Below, one piece after another: positions 7,063 to 14,838 of a stretch of 16,126 bases of DNA (the first letter of the stretch is position 1; every line of letters begins with the position of its first letter). The translations under genes and the position numbers were made by a program. The notes under the pieces are model-generated. The model saw nothing but the letters and a program-made list of their open reading frames with translations, did no database searches and was not told where the DNA came from. The DNA lies in assembly GCA_964646985.1 (NCBI GenBank), contig CAZYFI010000026.1, positions 1 through 16,126 on the forward strand. The letters run 5' to 3'. The DNA comes from UBA2253 sp964646985. GTDB taxonomy: Bacteria > Bacillota_I > Bacilli_A > ML615J-28 > CAG-698.

Positions 7063-8197
7063 TTACGTAATCGTTGGTGCAGGCATTAGTGGAACTAGTA
7101 TTGCTTACCACCTTGCAAAAGCAGGAGAAAAAAACATTGTCGTTTTTGATAAATCTTATTTAACCAGTGGAGCAACAGGTAGATGTGGTGCTGGTGTTCG
7201 TCAACAATGGGCGACAAAAATGAATTGTTTACTTGCAAAGGCAAGCATTGAATTTTTTGAAACTGCACAAAAAGAATTAAATTATCATGATGATATTGAA
7301 TTTAAACAAGAAGGTTATCTGATTGTTGCCACAAACGAAGAAGAAGATAGACAATTTTCTGAAAATGTGAAATTGCAAAATAAATTAGGAATCCCTTCAA
7401 GAAAAATTACGAAAAGAGAAGCCAAACAGATTGTTCCCCATTTAAATACCGATGCAATTTTAAGTGCTACTTTTTGTCCGACAGATGGTCATTTAAATCC
7501 TTTTAAAATGAATGATGCTTTTTATCGAGCAGCAAAAAATCTTGGGGTTCAGTTTTATTTTCATGAAGAAATAAAAGATATTATTGTAAAGAATGGCAAA
7601 ATTGAAAAAGTTATCACAGAAAAACGTGAAGTAGAAACATCTGTTGTTGTGAATGCTGCCGGAGGTTATGCTCAGGAAGTGGGATACATGGCAGGAATTG
7701 AAATTCCTGTTTATGCGGAAAATCATGAAATATTGGCAACCGAACCGATTGAAAAAATCCAAGGACCTATGGTTATGTCTTTTTCTAAAAATCTATACTG
7801 TCAACAAGTTCCTCACGGCAGCTTTGTGATGGGGAGAAGCACACCAGGAGTAAAACCAAGCCATTCTCAAGATAGCTCTTGGTCATTTTTAGAAGAAATG
7901 GCAAAAACAATTATGGAAATCTTGCCTCTTGTTGGCAATCTTCGAGTTGTAAGGCAATGGGCGGGATCCTATAATATGTCACCTGATCGTCAACCTATCA
8001 TATGTGAAGCAGAACAATTGCCGGGTTTTTATATGGCATGCGGCTTTAGTGGGCACGGGTTTATGTTTTCACCAATGACTGGAAAGTTATTAACAGAAAT
8101 CATATTAAAACAGCCATTGACGATTGATATTCAAGAATTAAATTTATCACGCTTTCAAAATGCAACAAATATTGCTTTTGAAAAATCAGTTGTTTAA
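7052..8197 (+). CDS. DAO-type FAD-dependent dehydrogenase, putative proline dehydrogenase catalytic subunit
   Basis: 381 residues of the D-amino-acid-oxidase / sarcosine oxidase beta / HcnC family. GAGISG (9-14) binds FAD, followed by the GATGRCGAGVRQQW segment (40-53). A C-terminal CGFSGHGFMFSP stretch (330-341) is typical of the family's FAD-binding end. It should oxidise the C-N bond of an amino acid. With a P5C dehydrogenase as next gene, L-proline (to P5C) is the most likely substrate; D-proline, hydroxyproline or a related imino acid remain possible. No PutA/PutB-type proline dehydrogenase is present. The ATG at 7052 is chosen because GAAGG lies eight bases upstream, whereas the ATG at 7037 has none. 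It overlaps the preceding gene by 11 bases. Confidence 0.87.
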   Translation: MKANYVIVGAGISGTSIAYHLAKAGEKNIVVFDKSYLTSGATGRCGAGVRQQWATKMNCLLAKASIEFFETAQKELNYHDDIEFKQEGYLIVATNEEEDRQFSENVKLQNKLGIPSRKITKREAKQIVPHLNTDAILSATFCPTDGHLNPFKMNDAFYRAAKNLGVQFYFHEEIKDIIVKNGKIEKVITEKREVETSVVVNAAGGYAQEVGYMAGIEIPVYAENHEILATEPIEKIQGPMVMSFSKNLYCQQVPHGSFVMGRSTPGVKPSHSQDSSWSFLEEMAKTIMEILPLVGNLRVVRQWAGSYNMSPDRQPIICEAEQLPGFYMACGFSGHGFMFSPMTGKLLTEIILKQPLTIDIQELNLSRFQNATNIAFEKSVV

Positions 8198-8208
8198 GGA
8201 GAATAATT

Positions 8209-9759
8209 ATGGCAATTTATGACTACAAAACAGAGGAGTTGGTTGATTTCTCACAGTCTATCAACCAAAATGCTTATTTAGAGGCTTTAAAAAGCATCAA
8301 ACTTGGACAAACTTACCCATTGATTATTGGTGGGAAAAACGTAGAAACAGATTATCAAATGGTTTCCGTAAATCCAGCTGATTTTCAAGAAGTTGTTGGT
8401 ACGATTCATCAAGCTTCTATAAAAGAAGCCGAATTGGCTATGGAAATCGCATTAAAAACATTTGAGACTTGGAGAAAAACGAGTTTTCAAATGCGAGCAG
8501 ATGTTTTGTTTAAAGCAGCTGCCATTATTCGTAAACGCAAATTTTTCTTTAGTGCTCTAATGACCAAAGAAGCTGGAAAACCTTGGGTTGAAGCAGATGC
8601 TGATACCGCTGAAGCAATAGACTTTTTAGAGTATTATGGAAGACAAATCATTGAAATGCAGAATATTGATCATAAGGTACTAAGCAGACCCAAAATAGAA
8701 CGAAATGAATATCATTATATTCCATTGGGTGTTGGAGCAATTATTACTCCATGGAATTTTCCTCTGGCAATTTTAACTGGTATGACTTCGGCTGCTGTTG
8801 TTTCTGGAAATACGGTTCTCTTAAAACCTGCCTCTACAACACAAGTGATTGCTTATCATTTTGTAAAAGTAATGGAAGAAGCCGGATTACCTGCAGGTGT
8901 CATTAATTTTATTCCAGGAAAAGGCTCTGAAGTTGGAGAATATATTGTGAATCATCCGAAAACTCGCTTTATTTCTTTCACGGGATCCAAAGAAGTTGGA
9001 GCGCAAATTTATGAAAAAGCCGCCAAAGTGCAAAAACATCAAATTTGGTTAAAACGTGTGATTGCAGAAATGGGTGGAAAAGATGCCATTTTAATTGATG
9101 ATGGGGTTGATGCGCAAACCGCAGCAGATGCGATTGTAAAATCAGCTTTTGGTTTTAGTGGACAAAAGTGCAGTGCTTGTTCTAGAGCGATTATTCATAA
9201 AAATATCTATCAAGAAGTCCTTGATTGGATTGTGATTAAAACCAATCAATTAGTTGTTGGTAATCCTGAATTGCCACAGACCAATGTTGGTCCTGTTATT
9301 GATAATGCAGCCTTCAAACGCATCAAAGAATATATTGAGATTGGAAAAAAAGAAGGGAAATTAGTCGCTGGTGGGCTTTCCTCAAATGAAAAAGGTTGGT
9401 TTATCAACCCGACAGTAATTGCTGATGTCAAGCCTATGGCAAGAGTGATGCAAGAAGAAGTGTTCGGCCCATTGTTAGCAGTTTGTTCGGCAGATAGTTT
9501 TGAACAAGGTTTAGAAATTGTGAATAATACCGAATTTGGTCTTACTGGTGCTGTTTTTTCTAATAATCGTGAACACCTTGAATTAGCAAGAAGAGACTTT
9601 CATGTCGGTAATCTTTATATAAACCGTAAATGCACAGGAGCCATCGTTGGATATCAACCTTTTGGTGGCTTCAACATGAGTGGTACAGACTCAAAAGCTG
9701 GAGGCCCGGATTACTTAGTGTTACATATGCAAGGCAAATCTATTTCTGAACAATATTAA
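8209..9759 (+). CDS. pruA: L-glutamate gamma-semialdehyde (P5C) dehydrogenase
   Basis: Oxidises glutamate semialdehyde, the open form of delta-1-pyrroline-5-carboxylate, to glutamate with NAD(P)+. The 516 residues fit the RocA/PruA subgroup of aldehyde dehydrogenases, including its N-terminal extension. Visible are PWNFP (181-185), the AEMGGK general base Glu287, the nucleophile Cys321 in FSGQKCSACSR, and EEVFGP (416-421). Start: ATG with AAGGAG seven bases upstream, the Shine-Dalgarno overlapping the previous stop codon. Position right after the flavoprotein gene makes proline to glutamate the most economical reading of the operon. A role after ornithine transamination, with ornithine from the arc pathway, is also possible. 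Confidence 0.93.
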   Translation: MAIYDYKTEELVDFSQSINQNAYLEALKSIKLGQTYPLIIGGKNVETDYQMVSVNPADFQEVVGTIHQASIKEAELAMEIALKTFETWRKTSFQMRADVLFKAAAIIRKRKFFFSALMTKEAGKPWVEADADTAEAIDFLEYYGRQIIEMQNIDHKVLSRPKIERNEYHYIPLGVGAIITPWNFPLAILTGMTSAAVVSGNTVLLKPASTTQVIAYHFVKVMEEAGLPAGVINFIPGKGSEVGEYIVNHPKTRFISFTGSKEVGAQIYEKAAKVQKHQIWLKRVIAEMGGKDAILIDDGVDAQTAADAIVKSAFGFSGQKCSACSRAIIHKNIYQEVLDWIVIKTNQLVVGNPELPQTNVGPVIDNAAFKRIKEYIEIGKKEGKLVAGGLSSNEKGWFINPTVIADVKPMARVMQEEVFGPLLAVCSADSFEQGLEIVNNTEFGLTGAVFSNNREHLELARRDFHVGNLYINRKCTGAIVGYQPFGGFNMSGTDSKAGGPDYLVLHMQGKSISEQY

Positions 9760-9785
9760 TAGAATATGCCTTATTAAGGAGAAGC

Positions 9786-10955
9786 ATGTATACCGTAATT
9801 TTAAAAAAAGGTGAAGAAAAACGAATTGTTTTAGGTCATCCTTGGATTTATGCCAATGAAGTTTCAAAAATAGAAGGAAAGGACATTCAAGGGAGTATTG
9901 CCAGAGTTGAATCTTTTGACCGGAGATTTGTTGGATATGGAATGATTAATCACCATTCAAAAATTATTGTTAGAATGATATCAAAAGATGAAACCATCAT
10001 TGATTATGACTTTTTTGAAAAACGCATTCAAAAAGCAAAAGATTTCCGAGTCTCTTTAGGGTATGACAATAATTATCGCGTTGTTTTTGGTGAATCAGAC
10101 GGTCTTCCAGGGTTAATTGTTGACAAGTATGGTGAATATTTGGTTGTCCAATTTTTGAGTTTTGGAATGGATATTAGAAAAGACATGATTGTGGAAATTT
10201 TAGCAAAGCTTTTTTCACCGAAAGGGATTTATGAACGTGACGATGTTTCTGTAAGAGAAAAAGAAGGTTTGCCACAAAAAAAGGGATTGCTTTTTGGGAC
10301 AATTGAAAATCCAGTTTTGATTGAGGAAAATGGATTAAAATTATTGGTTGACATTGAAAACGGGCAAAAGACAGGATATTTTCTTGATCAAAAAGAAAAT
10401 CGTGATAATTTAAAGCACTATGTTCGTGATAAGAATGTACTCGATTGTTTTTGTAATGTAGGTGGTTTTTCGTTAAGTGCCGCAAAATATCAAGCTAAAA
10501 GTGTAACTGCAGTTGATGTTAGTTCTCAAGCTTTGAGTTTTGTACAAAAGCATGCTTCTTTGAATGGTTTTACCAATATAGAAACCGTACAAGCCGATGT
10601 GTTTGCGCAGTTAAGAGAGTATAAAGCAATAGGTAGGAAATTTGATGTGATTGTATTAGATCCTCCTGCTTTTACAAAATCAATTGACACCCTTAGTGAA
10701 GGGTACCGTGGTTACCTAGATCTCAATACAAGTGCTTGGAAAATTTTAAATCCAGGAGGATTTTTGATTACGTGTAGTTGTTCACAGCACATGACGCTCG
10801 ATTTGTTTATGAAAATGGTAAAAGAAAGCATCCAAAAAGCAGGGGTGAATGCGAAATTAGTAGAAGTTCGCATGCAAGCAAAAGACCATGCTACCTTAAT
10901 CGGAGCTGATGAAAGTTTATATTTGAAGGTGTTTGTTCTTTCATTAGAACAATAA
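9786..10955 (+). CDS. rlmI: Class I SAM-dependent rRNA methyltransferase, RlmI type
   Basis: 389 residues of the COG1092 family. An N-terminal PUA-like RNA-binding domain (about 1-75) is followed by a central domain with QKTGYFLDQKENR (194-206), the SAM-binding LDCFCNVGGF (219-228) and the catalytic motif DPPAF (292-296), then SCS (330-332). E. coli RlmI makes m5C1962 in 23S rRNA; the exact target here is unproven. AAGGAG lies four bases before the ATG. It is 26 bases after pruA with no visible promoter and is followed by a terminator, so it looks like the last gene of the amino-acid operon although its function is unrelated. Confidence 0.9.
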   Translation: MYTVILKKGEEKRIVLGHPWIYANEVSKIEGKDIQGSIARVESFDRRFVGYGMINHHSKIIVRMISKDETIIDYDFFEKRIQKAKDFRVSLGYDNNYRVVFGESDGLPGLIVDKYGEYLVVQFLSFGMDIRKDMIVEILAKLFSPKGIYERDDVSVREKEGLPQKKGLLFGTIENPVLIEENGLKLLVDIENGQKTGYFLDQKENRDNLKHYVRDKNVLDCFCNVGGFSLSAAKYQAKSVTAVDVSSQALSFVQKHASLNGFTNIETVQADVFAQLREYKAIGRKFDVIVLDPPAFTKSIDTLSEGYRGYLDLNTSAWKILNPGGFLITCSCSQHMTLDLFMKMVKESIQKAGVNAKLVEVRMQAKDHATLIGADESLYLKVFVLSLEQ

Positions 10956-10988
10956 ATAAACAGGAAATAATCATAAAAAATTGCACAT

Positions 10989-11029
10989 AGAAACAAAAAA
11001 ATCAACTTTTTTGTTTCTTTTTTTTCTCT
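10989..11029 (+). terminator. Rho-independent terminator after the rRNA methyltransferase gene
   Basis: AGAAACAAAAAA (10989-11000) pairs with TTTTTTGTTTCT (11007-11018) in a 12-base, AT-rich stem with a 6-base loop, followed by a long T-rich run. It separates the putative proline operon from the branched-chain operon. Confidence 0.8.
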
Positions 11030-11058
11030 ATTTTCTTCTTTTTTTTTTTCACTGAACA

Positions 11059-11067
11059 TGTTATAAT
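11059..11067 (+). promoter_or_regulatory. Extended -10 promoter of the branched-chain amino acid operon
   Basis: TGTTATAAT, a perfect TGnTATAAT. It lies just downstream of a nearly unbroken pyrimidine, mostly T, tract (about 11014-11050) that may act as an UP-like element, with no clear -35. The predicted transcription start is near 11074, giving a leader of about 50 bases. Confidence 0.65.
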
Positions 11068-11071
11068 TATT

Positions 11072-11085
11072 TGTAAGCGTTTTTA
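11072..11085. promoter_or_regulatory. cre-like CcpA operator at the leucine dehydrogenase promoter
   Basis: TGTAAGCGTTTTTA matches the cre consensus TGWAARCGYTWWCA at 13 of 14 positions. It overlaps the predicted transcription start, a standard position for CcpA repression. Binding itself is inference. Confidence 0.65.
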
Positions 11086-11126
11086 TTATTGATGATAAAA
11101 ACAAAAAAAGAGAGAGGATTTTGCAC

Positions 11127-12221
11127 ATGGAAAAATTTGATTACATGGAAAAGTATGGTTATGAACAATTAGTCTATTTTTATGACAAAACAACAGGTTT
11201 AAAAGGAATTACTTGTATTCATGACACAACTTTAGGACCAGCATTAGGCGGAACAAGAATATGGAATTACCAAAATGAAGACGAAGCCGTTTTAGACGTT
11301 CTTCGTTTGGCTAGGGGAATGACATATAAAAACGCTGCGGCTGGTCTTAATTTAGGTGGGGGTAAAACTGTTTTAATCGGAGATGCTGACAAGTGTAAAA
11401 GCGAGGCTTATTTCCGTGCTTTAGGTCGTTATGTTCAAAGTTTAAATGGTCGTTACATCACAGCTGAAGATGTCAATACAAGTACAAAAGATATGGAATA
11501 TGTGTCAATGGAAACAAAATTTGTTGTTGGTTTAGAAGGAAAATCAGGTAACCCATCACCAATTACTGCATTGGGAGCATTCCATGGAATTAGGGCAGCT
11601 TTAAAATACAAATTAGGTTCTGATGATATTTCAAAATATAGTTTTGCTGTCCAAGGAGCTGGTCAAACAGGTTATTATTTAATCAACTATTTGCTTGAAG
11701 CAAATGCAAAAAAAATATATTTTTCGGAAATCAACCCTCGTCACATTGAAAGAATGCACCGTGAACATCCAGAAGTTGAGTTTGTAAAACCAGAGGCAGT
11801 CTTTGGTTTAAACGTTGATGTTGTAGCCCCTTGTGCTTTAGGTGCAATTATTAATGATACAACAATTCCCCAAATCAAAGCAAAAATTATTGCTGGAACA
11901 GCAAACAATTGTCTCGCAGATGAAGAAAAACACGGCAAGATGGTAAAAGATTTGGGTATCCTTTATGCACCTGATTTCGTCATCAATGCCGGTGGTGTAA
12001 TCAATGTTTATCATGAATTACATAATTATAATCGAGAAGAAGTGATAAAAGCTGTTGAGAAAATTTATGATCGCTTGATTGATATTTTCAAAATTTCAGA
12101 TCGCGATCATATTTCGACACAAGAAGCTGCAAGAATTTTTGCAAAAGAAAGAATTCAAGCCATTCACAATATTCACGGGAATTACATTCCTCGTTCAGAT
12201 GCGAAAGCGAATCAAAAATAA
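11127..12221 (+). CDS. bcd: Leucine/valine (branched-chain amino acid) dehydrogenase
   Basis: Reversible NAD+-dependent oxidative deamination of Leu, Val and Ile to 2-oxoacids and ammonia. 364 residues, the usual length. GPALGGTR (38-45), the glycine-rich GGGK with catalytic Lys80, AEDVN around Asp115 and the NAD-binding GAGQTG (177-182) match Bacillus leucine dehydrogenases. ATG at 11127 has GAGAGG nine bases upstream; the in-frame TTG at 11121 is too close. It opens an operon with a 2-oxoacid:ferredoxin oxidoreductase and phosphate butyryltransferase, the same logic as the B. subtilis ptb-bcd-buk-bkd cluster but with a ferredoxin enzyme replacing the NAD-linked dehydrogenase complex. Exact preference among branched-chain substrates cannot be read from sequence. 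Confidence 0.93.
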   Translation: MEKFDYMEKYGYEQLVYFYDKTTGLKGITCIHDTTLGPALGGTRIWNYQNEDEAVLDVLRLARGMTYKNAAAGLNLGGGKTVLIGDADKCKSEAYFRALGRYVQSLNGRYITAEDVNTSTKDMEYVSMETKFVVGLEGKSGNPSPITALGAFHGIRAALKYKLGSDDISKYSFAVQGAGQTGYYLINYLLEANAKKIYFSEINPRHIERMHREHPEVEFVKPEAVFGLNVDVVAPCALGAIINDTTIPQIKAKIIAGTANNCLADEEKHGKMVKDLGILYAPDFVINAGGVINVYHELHNYNREEVIKAVEKIYDRLIDIFKISDRDHISTQEAARIFAKERIQAIHNIHGNYIPRSDAKANQK

Positions 12222-12232
12222 ACGAGGATTAT

Positions 12233-12883
12233 ATGAAAAGAATCACATTCATCGCCGGACATTATGGTAGTGGAAAGTCTGAGTTTTCTTTAAACTTAGC
12301 AATTGCCAAACAAGTGTCTGTGTTGGTTGATTTGGATATCGTCAATCCCTACTTTCGTTCAAGAGAACTGGAAACTCTCTTGAACGAAAATCATGTAAAG
12401 ATGATCTCTTCGTCACTAGAAAATGCACTAGGGAGCGATTTGCCATTTATTTCTTCGCAAGTCTTTCTTCCATTTACAAATCAAAAGTTAACTGCAATTT
12501 ATGATCTTGGTGGTGATGGAGTGGGTGCAAAGTTAATGCACCAATTTCAAGACTACTGGAATGAAGAAGAGATTGATTTGCTTTTGTGTATCAATATTTA
12601 TCGCGAAGAAACGAGTACTGTTGCCAATATTTTAAAAATGATCAATCAAATTGAAGGATCAAGTGGATGTAAAGTAACAGGGCTCATCAACAATAGTAAT
12701 TTTATTAGGCAAACAACAATAGAAGATGTTTTGCAAGGGCAAAGCATCATTGAACAAGTTTGTGAGAAGACGAACTTACCTCTTGTTTATACAGGACTAT
12801 TTGAAGATGTCTTCCATAATGAACATCAATTAAAAGGCGAATTAATTTTATTAAAATTATATTTACGCCAAAAATGGTTATAG
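12233..12883 (+). CDS. Small P-loop ATPase (CobQ/MinD-like) encoded in the oxidoreductase operon
   Basis: 216 residues. Walker A is GHYGSGKSE (9-17), followed by VDLDIVNPYFRSRE (32-45), which resembles the deviant switch region of MinD/ParA/CobQ-type ATPases, and YDLGGDGVG (about 90-98) as the probable switch II. There are no membrane segments. It lies between leucine dehydrogenase and the ferredoxin subunit gene, 11 bases after the former and with its stop embedded in the latter's AGGAGG. It is therefore co-expressed with the oxidoreductase. A role in assembling or activating the iron-sulfur/TPP enzyme is plausible but unproven; substrate and partner are not visible. Start supported by CGAGG five bases upstream. 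Confidence 0.82.
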   Translation: MKRITFIAGHYGSGKSEFSLNLAIAKQVSVLVDLDIVNPYFRSRELETLLNENHVKMISSSLENALGSDLPFISSQVFLPFTNQKLTAIYDLGGDGVGAKLMHQFQDYWNEEEIDLLLCINIYREETSTVANILKMINQIEGSSGCKVTGLINNSNFIRQTTIEDVLQGQSIIEQVCEKTNLPLVYTGLFEDVFHNEHQLKGELILLKLYLRQKWL

Positions 12884-12892
12884 GAGGTAAAC

Positions 12893-13114
12893 ATGGCCAA
12901 AGGAAAAATCAGTTTTGACTACGAAAAATGTAAAGGGTGTTTACTATGTGTCAATTACTGTCCAACAAAAATTCTTGAAATGGATAAAACACGAACAAAT
13001 GATCGTGGATATAACGTCATTCGAGTAACTGAACCAGATAAGTGTATTGCATGTGCTTTTTGTGCAATTATGTGTCCTGATTCTGTCATTACTGTTGAAA
13101 GGTTTAAAGGGTAA
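12893..13114 (+). CDS. 2-oxoacid:ferredoxin oxidoreductase, delta (2x[4Fe-4S]) subunit
   Basis: 73 residues, almost entirely a bacterial 2x[4Fe-4S] ferredoxin: C13-x2-C16-x2-C19-x3-C23-P and C51-x2-C54-x2-C57-x3-C61-P. As the delta subunit it receives electrons from the TPP subunit and passes them to free ferredoxin. An ideal AGGAGG five bases before the ATG overlaps the TAG of the upstream gene. It is followed at once by the alpha subunit gene. The order delta-alpha-beta-gamma fits VOR/KOR-type enzymes. Confidence 0.93.
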   Translation: MAKGKISFDYEKCKGCLLCVNYCPTKILEMDKTRTNDRGYNVIRVTEPDKCIACAFCAIMCPDSVITVERFKG

Positions 13115-13118
13115 TTGT

Positions 13119-14177
13119 ATGGCAAAAGTGTTAATGAAAGGCAACGAAGCAATTGCTTTGGCTGCTATCAAAGGTGGATGTGATGCTTTTTTTGGTTATC
13201 CCATTACTCCCCAAAATGAAGTTCCAGAATATTTATCAAAGCATATGAAGCCGTTAGGTAAAATATTTGTACAAGCTGAATCAGAGGTTTCCGCAATTAA
13301 CATGGTTTATGGTGCTGCTGGTGCTGGCGCAAGAGTGTTAACTAGTTCATCTTCCCCCGGAATTGCTTTAAAGCAAGAAGGAATTAGCTATATTGCTGGC
13401 GCACAACTCCCTTGTGTCATTATCAATGTGATGCGTGGGGGCCCAGGATTAGGTGGTATTCAACCATCACAAGCCGATTATCACCAGATTACCCGTGGTG
13501 GAGGGAATGGTGATTATCATGTCATTGCTTTTGCTCCTGAAAACTTGCAAGAAACCGTTGATATCGTAAAGGGTGCATTTGAAATTGCCGATTACTATCG
13601 AAATCCTGTTATGATTGCAGTTGATGGATTAATTGGGCAAATGATGGAATCGGTTGATTTAGAAAGACCGATTGAAAAACGTGATTTGCTGAAAAAAGAC
13701 TGGGCTACAGTGGGAAAAGGACAAGGTGGTCGTCATGTTGTGAGTTCCTTATACCTTGATCCAGTTGAATTAGAAAACCATAATTTAAAATTAAATGCGA
13801 AATATCAAACTGTTGTAAAAAATGAACAAAAATTTGAATTCATTCATATGGAAAACGCAGAATATGTGATTGTTGCGTATGGAACGATGTCACGTATTTG
13901 TCGTTCGGCAATTGAACTTTTGGAAAAAGAAAATATCAAAGTTGGAATTTTACGCCCAATTTCTATTTGGCCTTTTCCTGAGATGGCTTTTGCTCAATTG
14001 CCAAAATCAGTTAAAGGATTGCTTGTTGCTGAACTCAGTTTAGGTCAAATGATTGACGATGTAAAAATCGCTAATAATGGGAAACATCCAATTCATTTCT
14101 TTGGTCGTGTCGGTGGAATGTTACCAGAACCAGAAGAAATCGTTTTGGCTGTTAAGAACATGCGTGGAGGTAAATAA
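13119..14177 (+). CDS. vorB: 2-oxoacid:ferredoxin oxidoreductase, alpha subunit (VorB type)
   Basis: 352 residues, matching the length of VorB proteins of 2-oxoisovalerate:ferredoxin oxidoreductases. Conserved stretches include GYPITPQ (26-32), QAESE (52-56), TSSSSPG (75-81) and a late LRPISIWPFP (278-287). It contributes the pyrimidine side of the TPP site and the CoA-binding region. An open frame extends upstream to 13047, but that start lies inside the delta subunit gene; the ATG at 13119 has AAGGG seven bases before it and aligns with family N-termini (MAKVLMKGNEA). A 2-oxoglutarate (Kor) specificity is the main alternative, but the leucine dehydrogenase and ptb neighbours favour branched-chain 2-oxoacids. 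Confidence 0.92.
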   Translation: MAKVLMKGNEAIALAAIKGGCDAFFGYPITPQNEVPEYLSKHMKPLGKIFVQAESEVSAINMVYGAAGAGARVLTSSSSPGIALKQEGISYIAGAQLPCVIINVMRGGPGLGGIQPSQADYHQITRGGGNGDYHVIAFAPENLQETVDIVKGAFEIADYYRNPVMIAVDGLIGQMMESVDLERPIEKRDLLKKDWATVGKGQGGRHVVSSLYLDPVELENHNLKLNAKYQTVVKNEQKFEFIHMENAEYVIVAYGTMSRICRSAIELLEKENIKVGILRPISIWPFPEMAFAQLPKSVKGLLVAELSLGQMIDDVKIANNGKHPIHFFGRVGGMLPEPEEIVLAVKNMRGGK

Positions 14178-14178
14178 C

Positions 14179-14838
14179 ATGAATGAAATCATTTATAAGA
14201 AAACATCAGGTTTAACCGATACTCATTTATCTTATTGTCCTGGATGTACACATGGAATCATTCATAAATTAGTTGGTGAAGTGATGGAAGAATTGGGACT
14301 ATTAGATCGAGCCGTTGGTATTGCAAGTGTAGGCTGTTCAGTCATGTCTTATTATTTTTTCAATTGTGACATGCAACAAGCTGCACATGGCCGTGCTTGT
14401 GCTGTAGCAACAGGTATCAAACGTGTTCACCCAAATAACATTGTTTTTACTTATCAAGGTGATGGCGATTTGGCCTCGATCGGGATTGCTGAAACCATTC
14501 ATGCCGCCAATCGCGGTGAAAACATCACTGTTATTTTTGTGAATAATGCAATTTTCGGTATGACTGGAGGACAAATGGCTCCAACTACTTTAATTGGGCA
14601 AAAAACCACTACTTCACCTTTTGGACGAAATGAAGCAGATACAGGAATGCCAATTAAAATATCAGAAATGTTTGCAACCATAACAAAATCTGCCTACATT
14701 GAACGTGTTTCCTTGACAACACCAAAAGCAGTAAAAAAAGCCAAAGAATCTGTTCGTAAGGCTTTTCAATATCAAATGGATGGAAAAGGATTTACCATGA
14801 TTGAATTTTTATCAACCTGTCCAGTTAACTGGGAATGA
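14179..14838 (+). CDS. 2-oxoacid:ferredoxin oxidoreductase, beta (TPP) subunit, C-terminally truncated by a frameshift
   Basis: The TPP-binding subunit. YCPGCTHG with Cys20 and Cys23 is followed by GDGD (94-97) and NN (122-123), the TPP/Mg motif. The frame stops after 219 residues at TCPVNWE. The family normally reads CPVNWG followed by roughly 30 more residues, and exactly such a tail (MTPIDSMKWVDENMTKYFPL and on to residue 31) is encoded in the -1 frame from 14835 to 14930. One extra G after 14831-14833 would give a 250-residue protein of normal length. So this is a deletion, an assembly error in a G run, or split translation. The true start is ATG 14179 with GGAGG eight bases upstream, not the in-frame ATG at 14077 inside vorB. 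Confidence 0.9.
   Translation: MNEIIYKKTSGLTDTHLSYCPGCTHGIIHKLVGEVMEELGLLDRAVGIASVGCSVMSYYFFNCDMQQAAHGRACAVATGIKRVHPNNIVFTYQGDGDLASIGIAETIHAANRGENITVIFVNNAIFGMTGGQMAPTTLIGQKTTTSPFGRNEADTGMPIKISEMFATITKSAYIERVSLTTPKAVKKAKESVRKAFQYQMDGKGFTMIEFLSTCPVNWE

Noticed and set aside
11074..11126. Riboswitch, T-box or attenuator in the leucine dehydrogenase leader
   Set aside because: The leader is only about 50 bases, lacks stable stems and has no terminator hairpin.
10712..11128. 138-codon minus-strand open frame
   Set aside because: It runs antisense to the methyltransferase gene and through the low-complexity intergenic tract, giving Lys/Glu- and Phe/Leu-rich sequence without family features.
13047..13118. 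N-terminal extension of the alpha subunit
   Set aside because: It lies entirely in the delta subunit gene, has no family similarity, and the internal ATG at 13119 has a Shine-Dalgarno and the conserved N-terminus.
14077..14178. N-terminal extension of the beta subunit
   Set aside because: It overlaps the end of the alpha gene in another frame; the ATG at 14179 has GGAGG at good spacing.
14836..14838. UGA read as tryptophan (mycoplasma-type code)
   Set aside because: Reading through this TGA does not yield the family tail, which is in another frame. UGA elsewhere in the window is a genuine terminal stop, and Trp is encoded by TGG.
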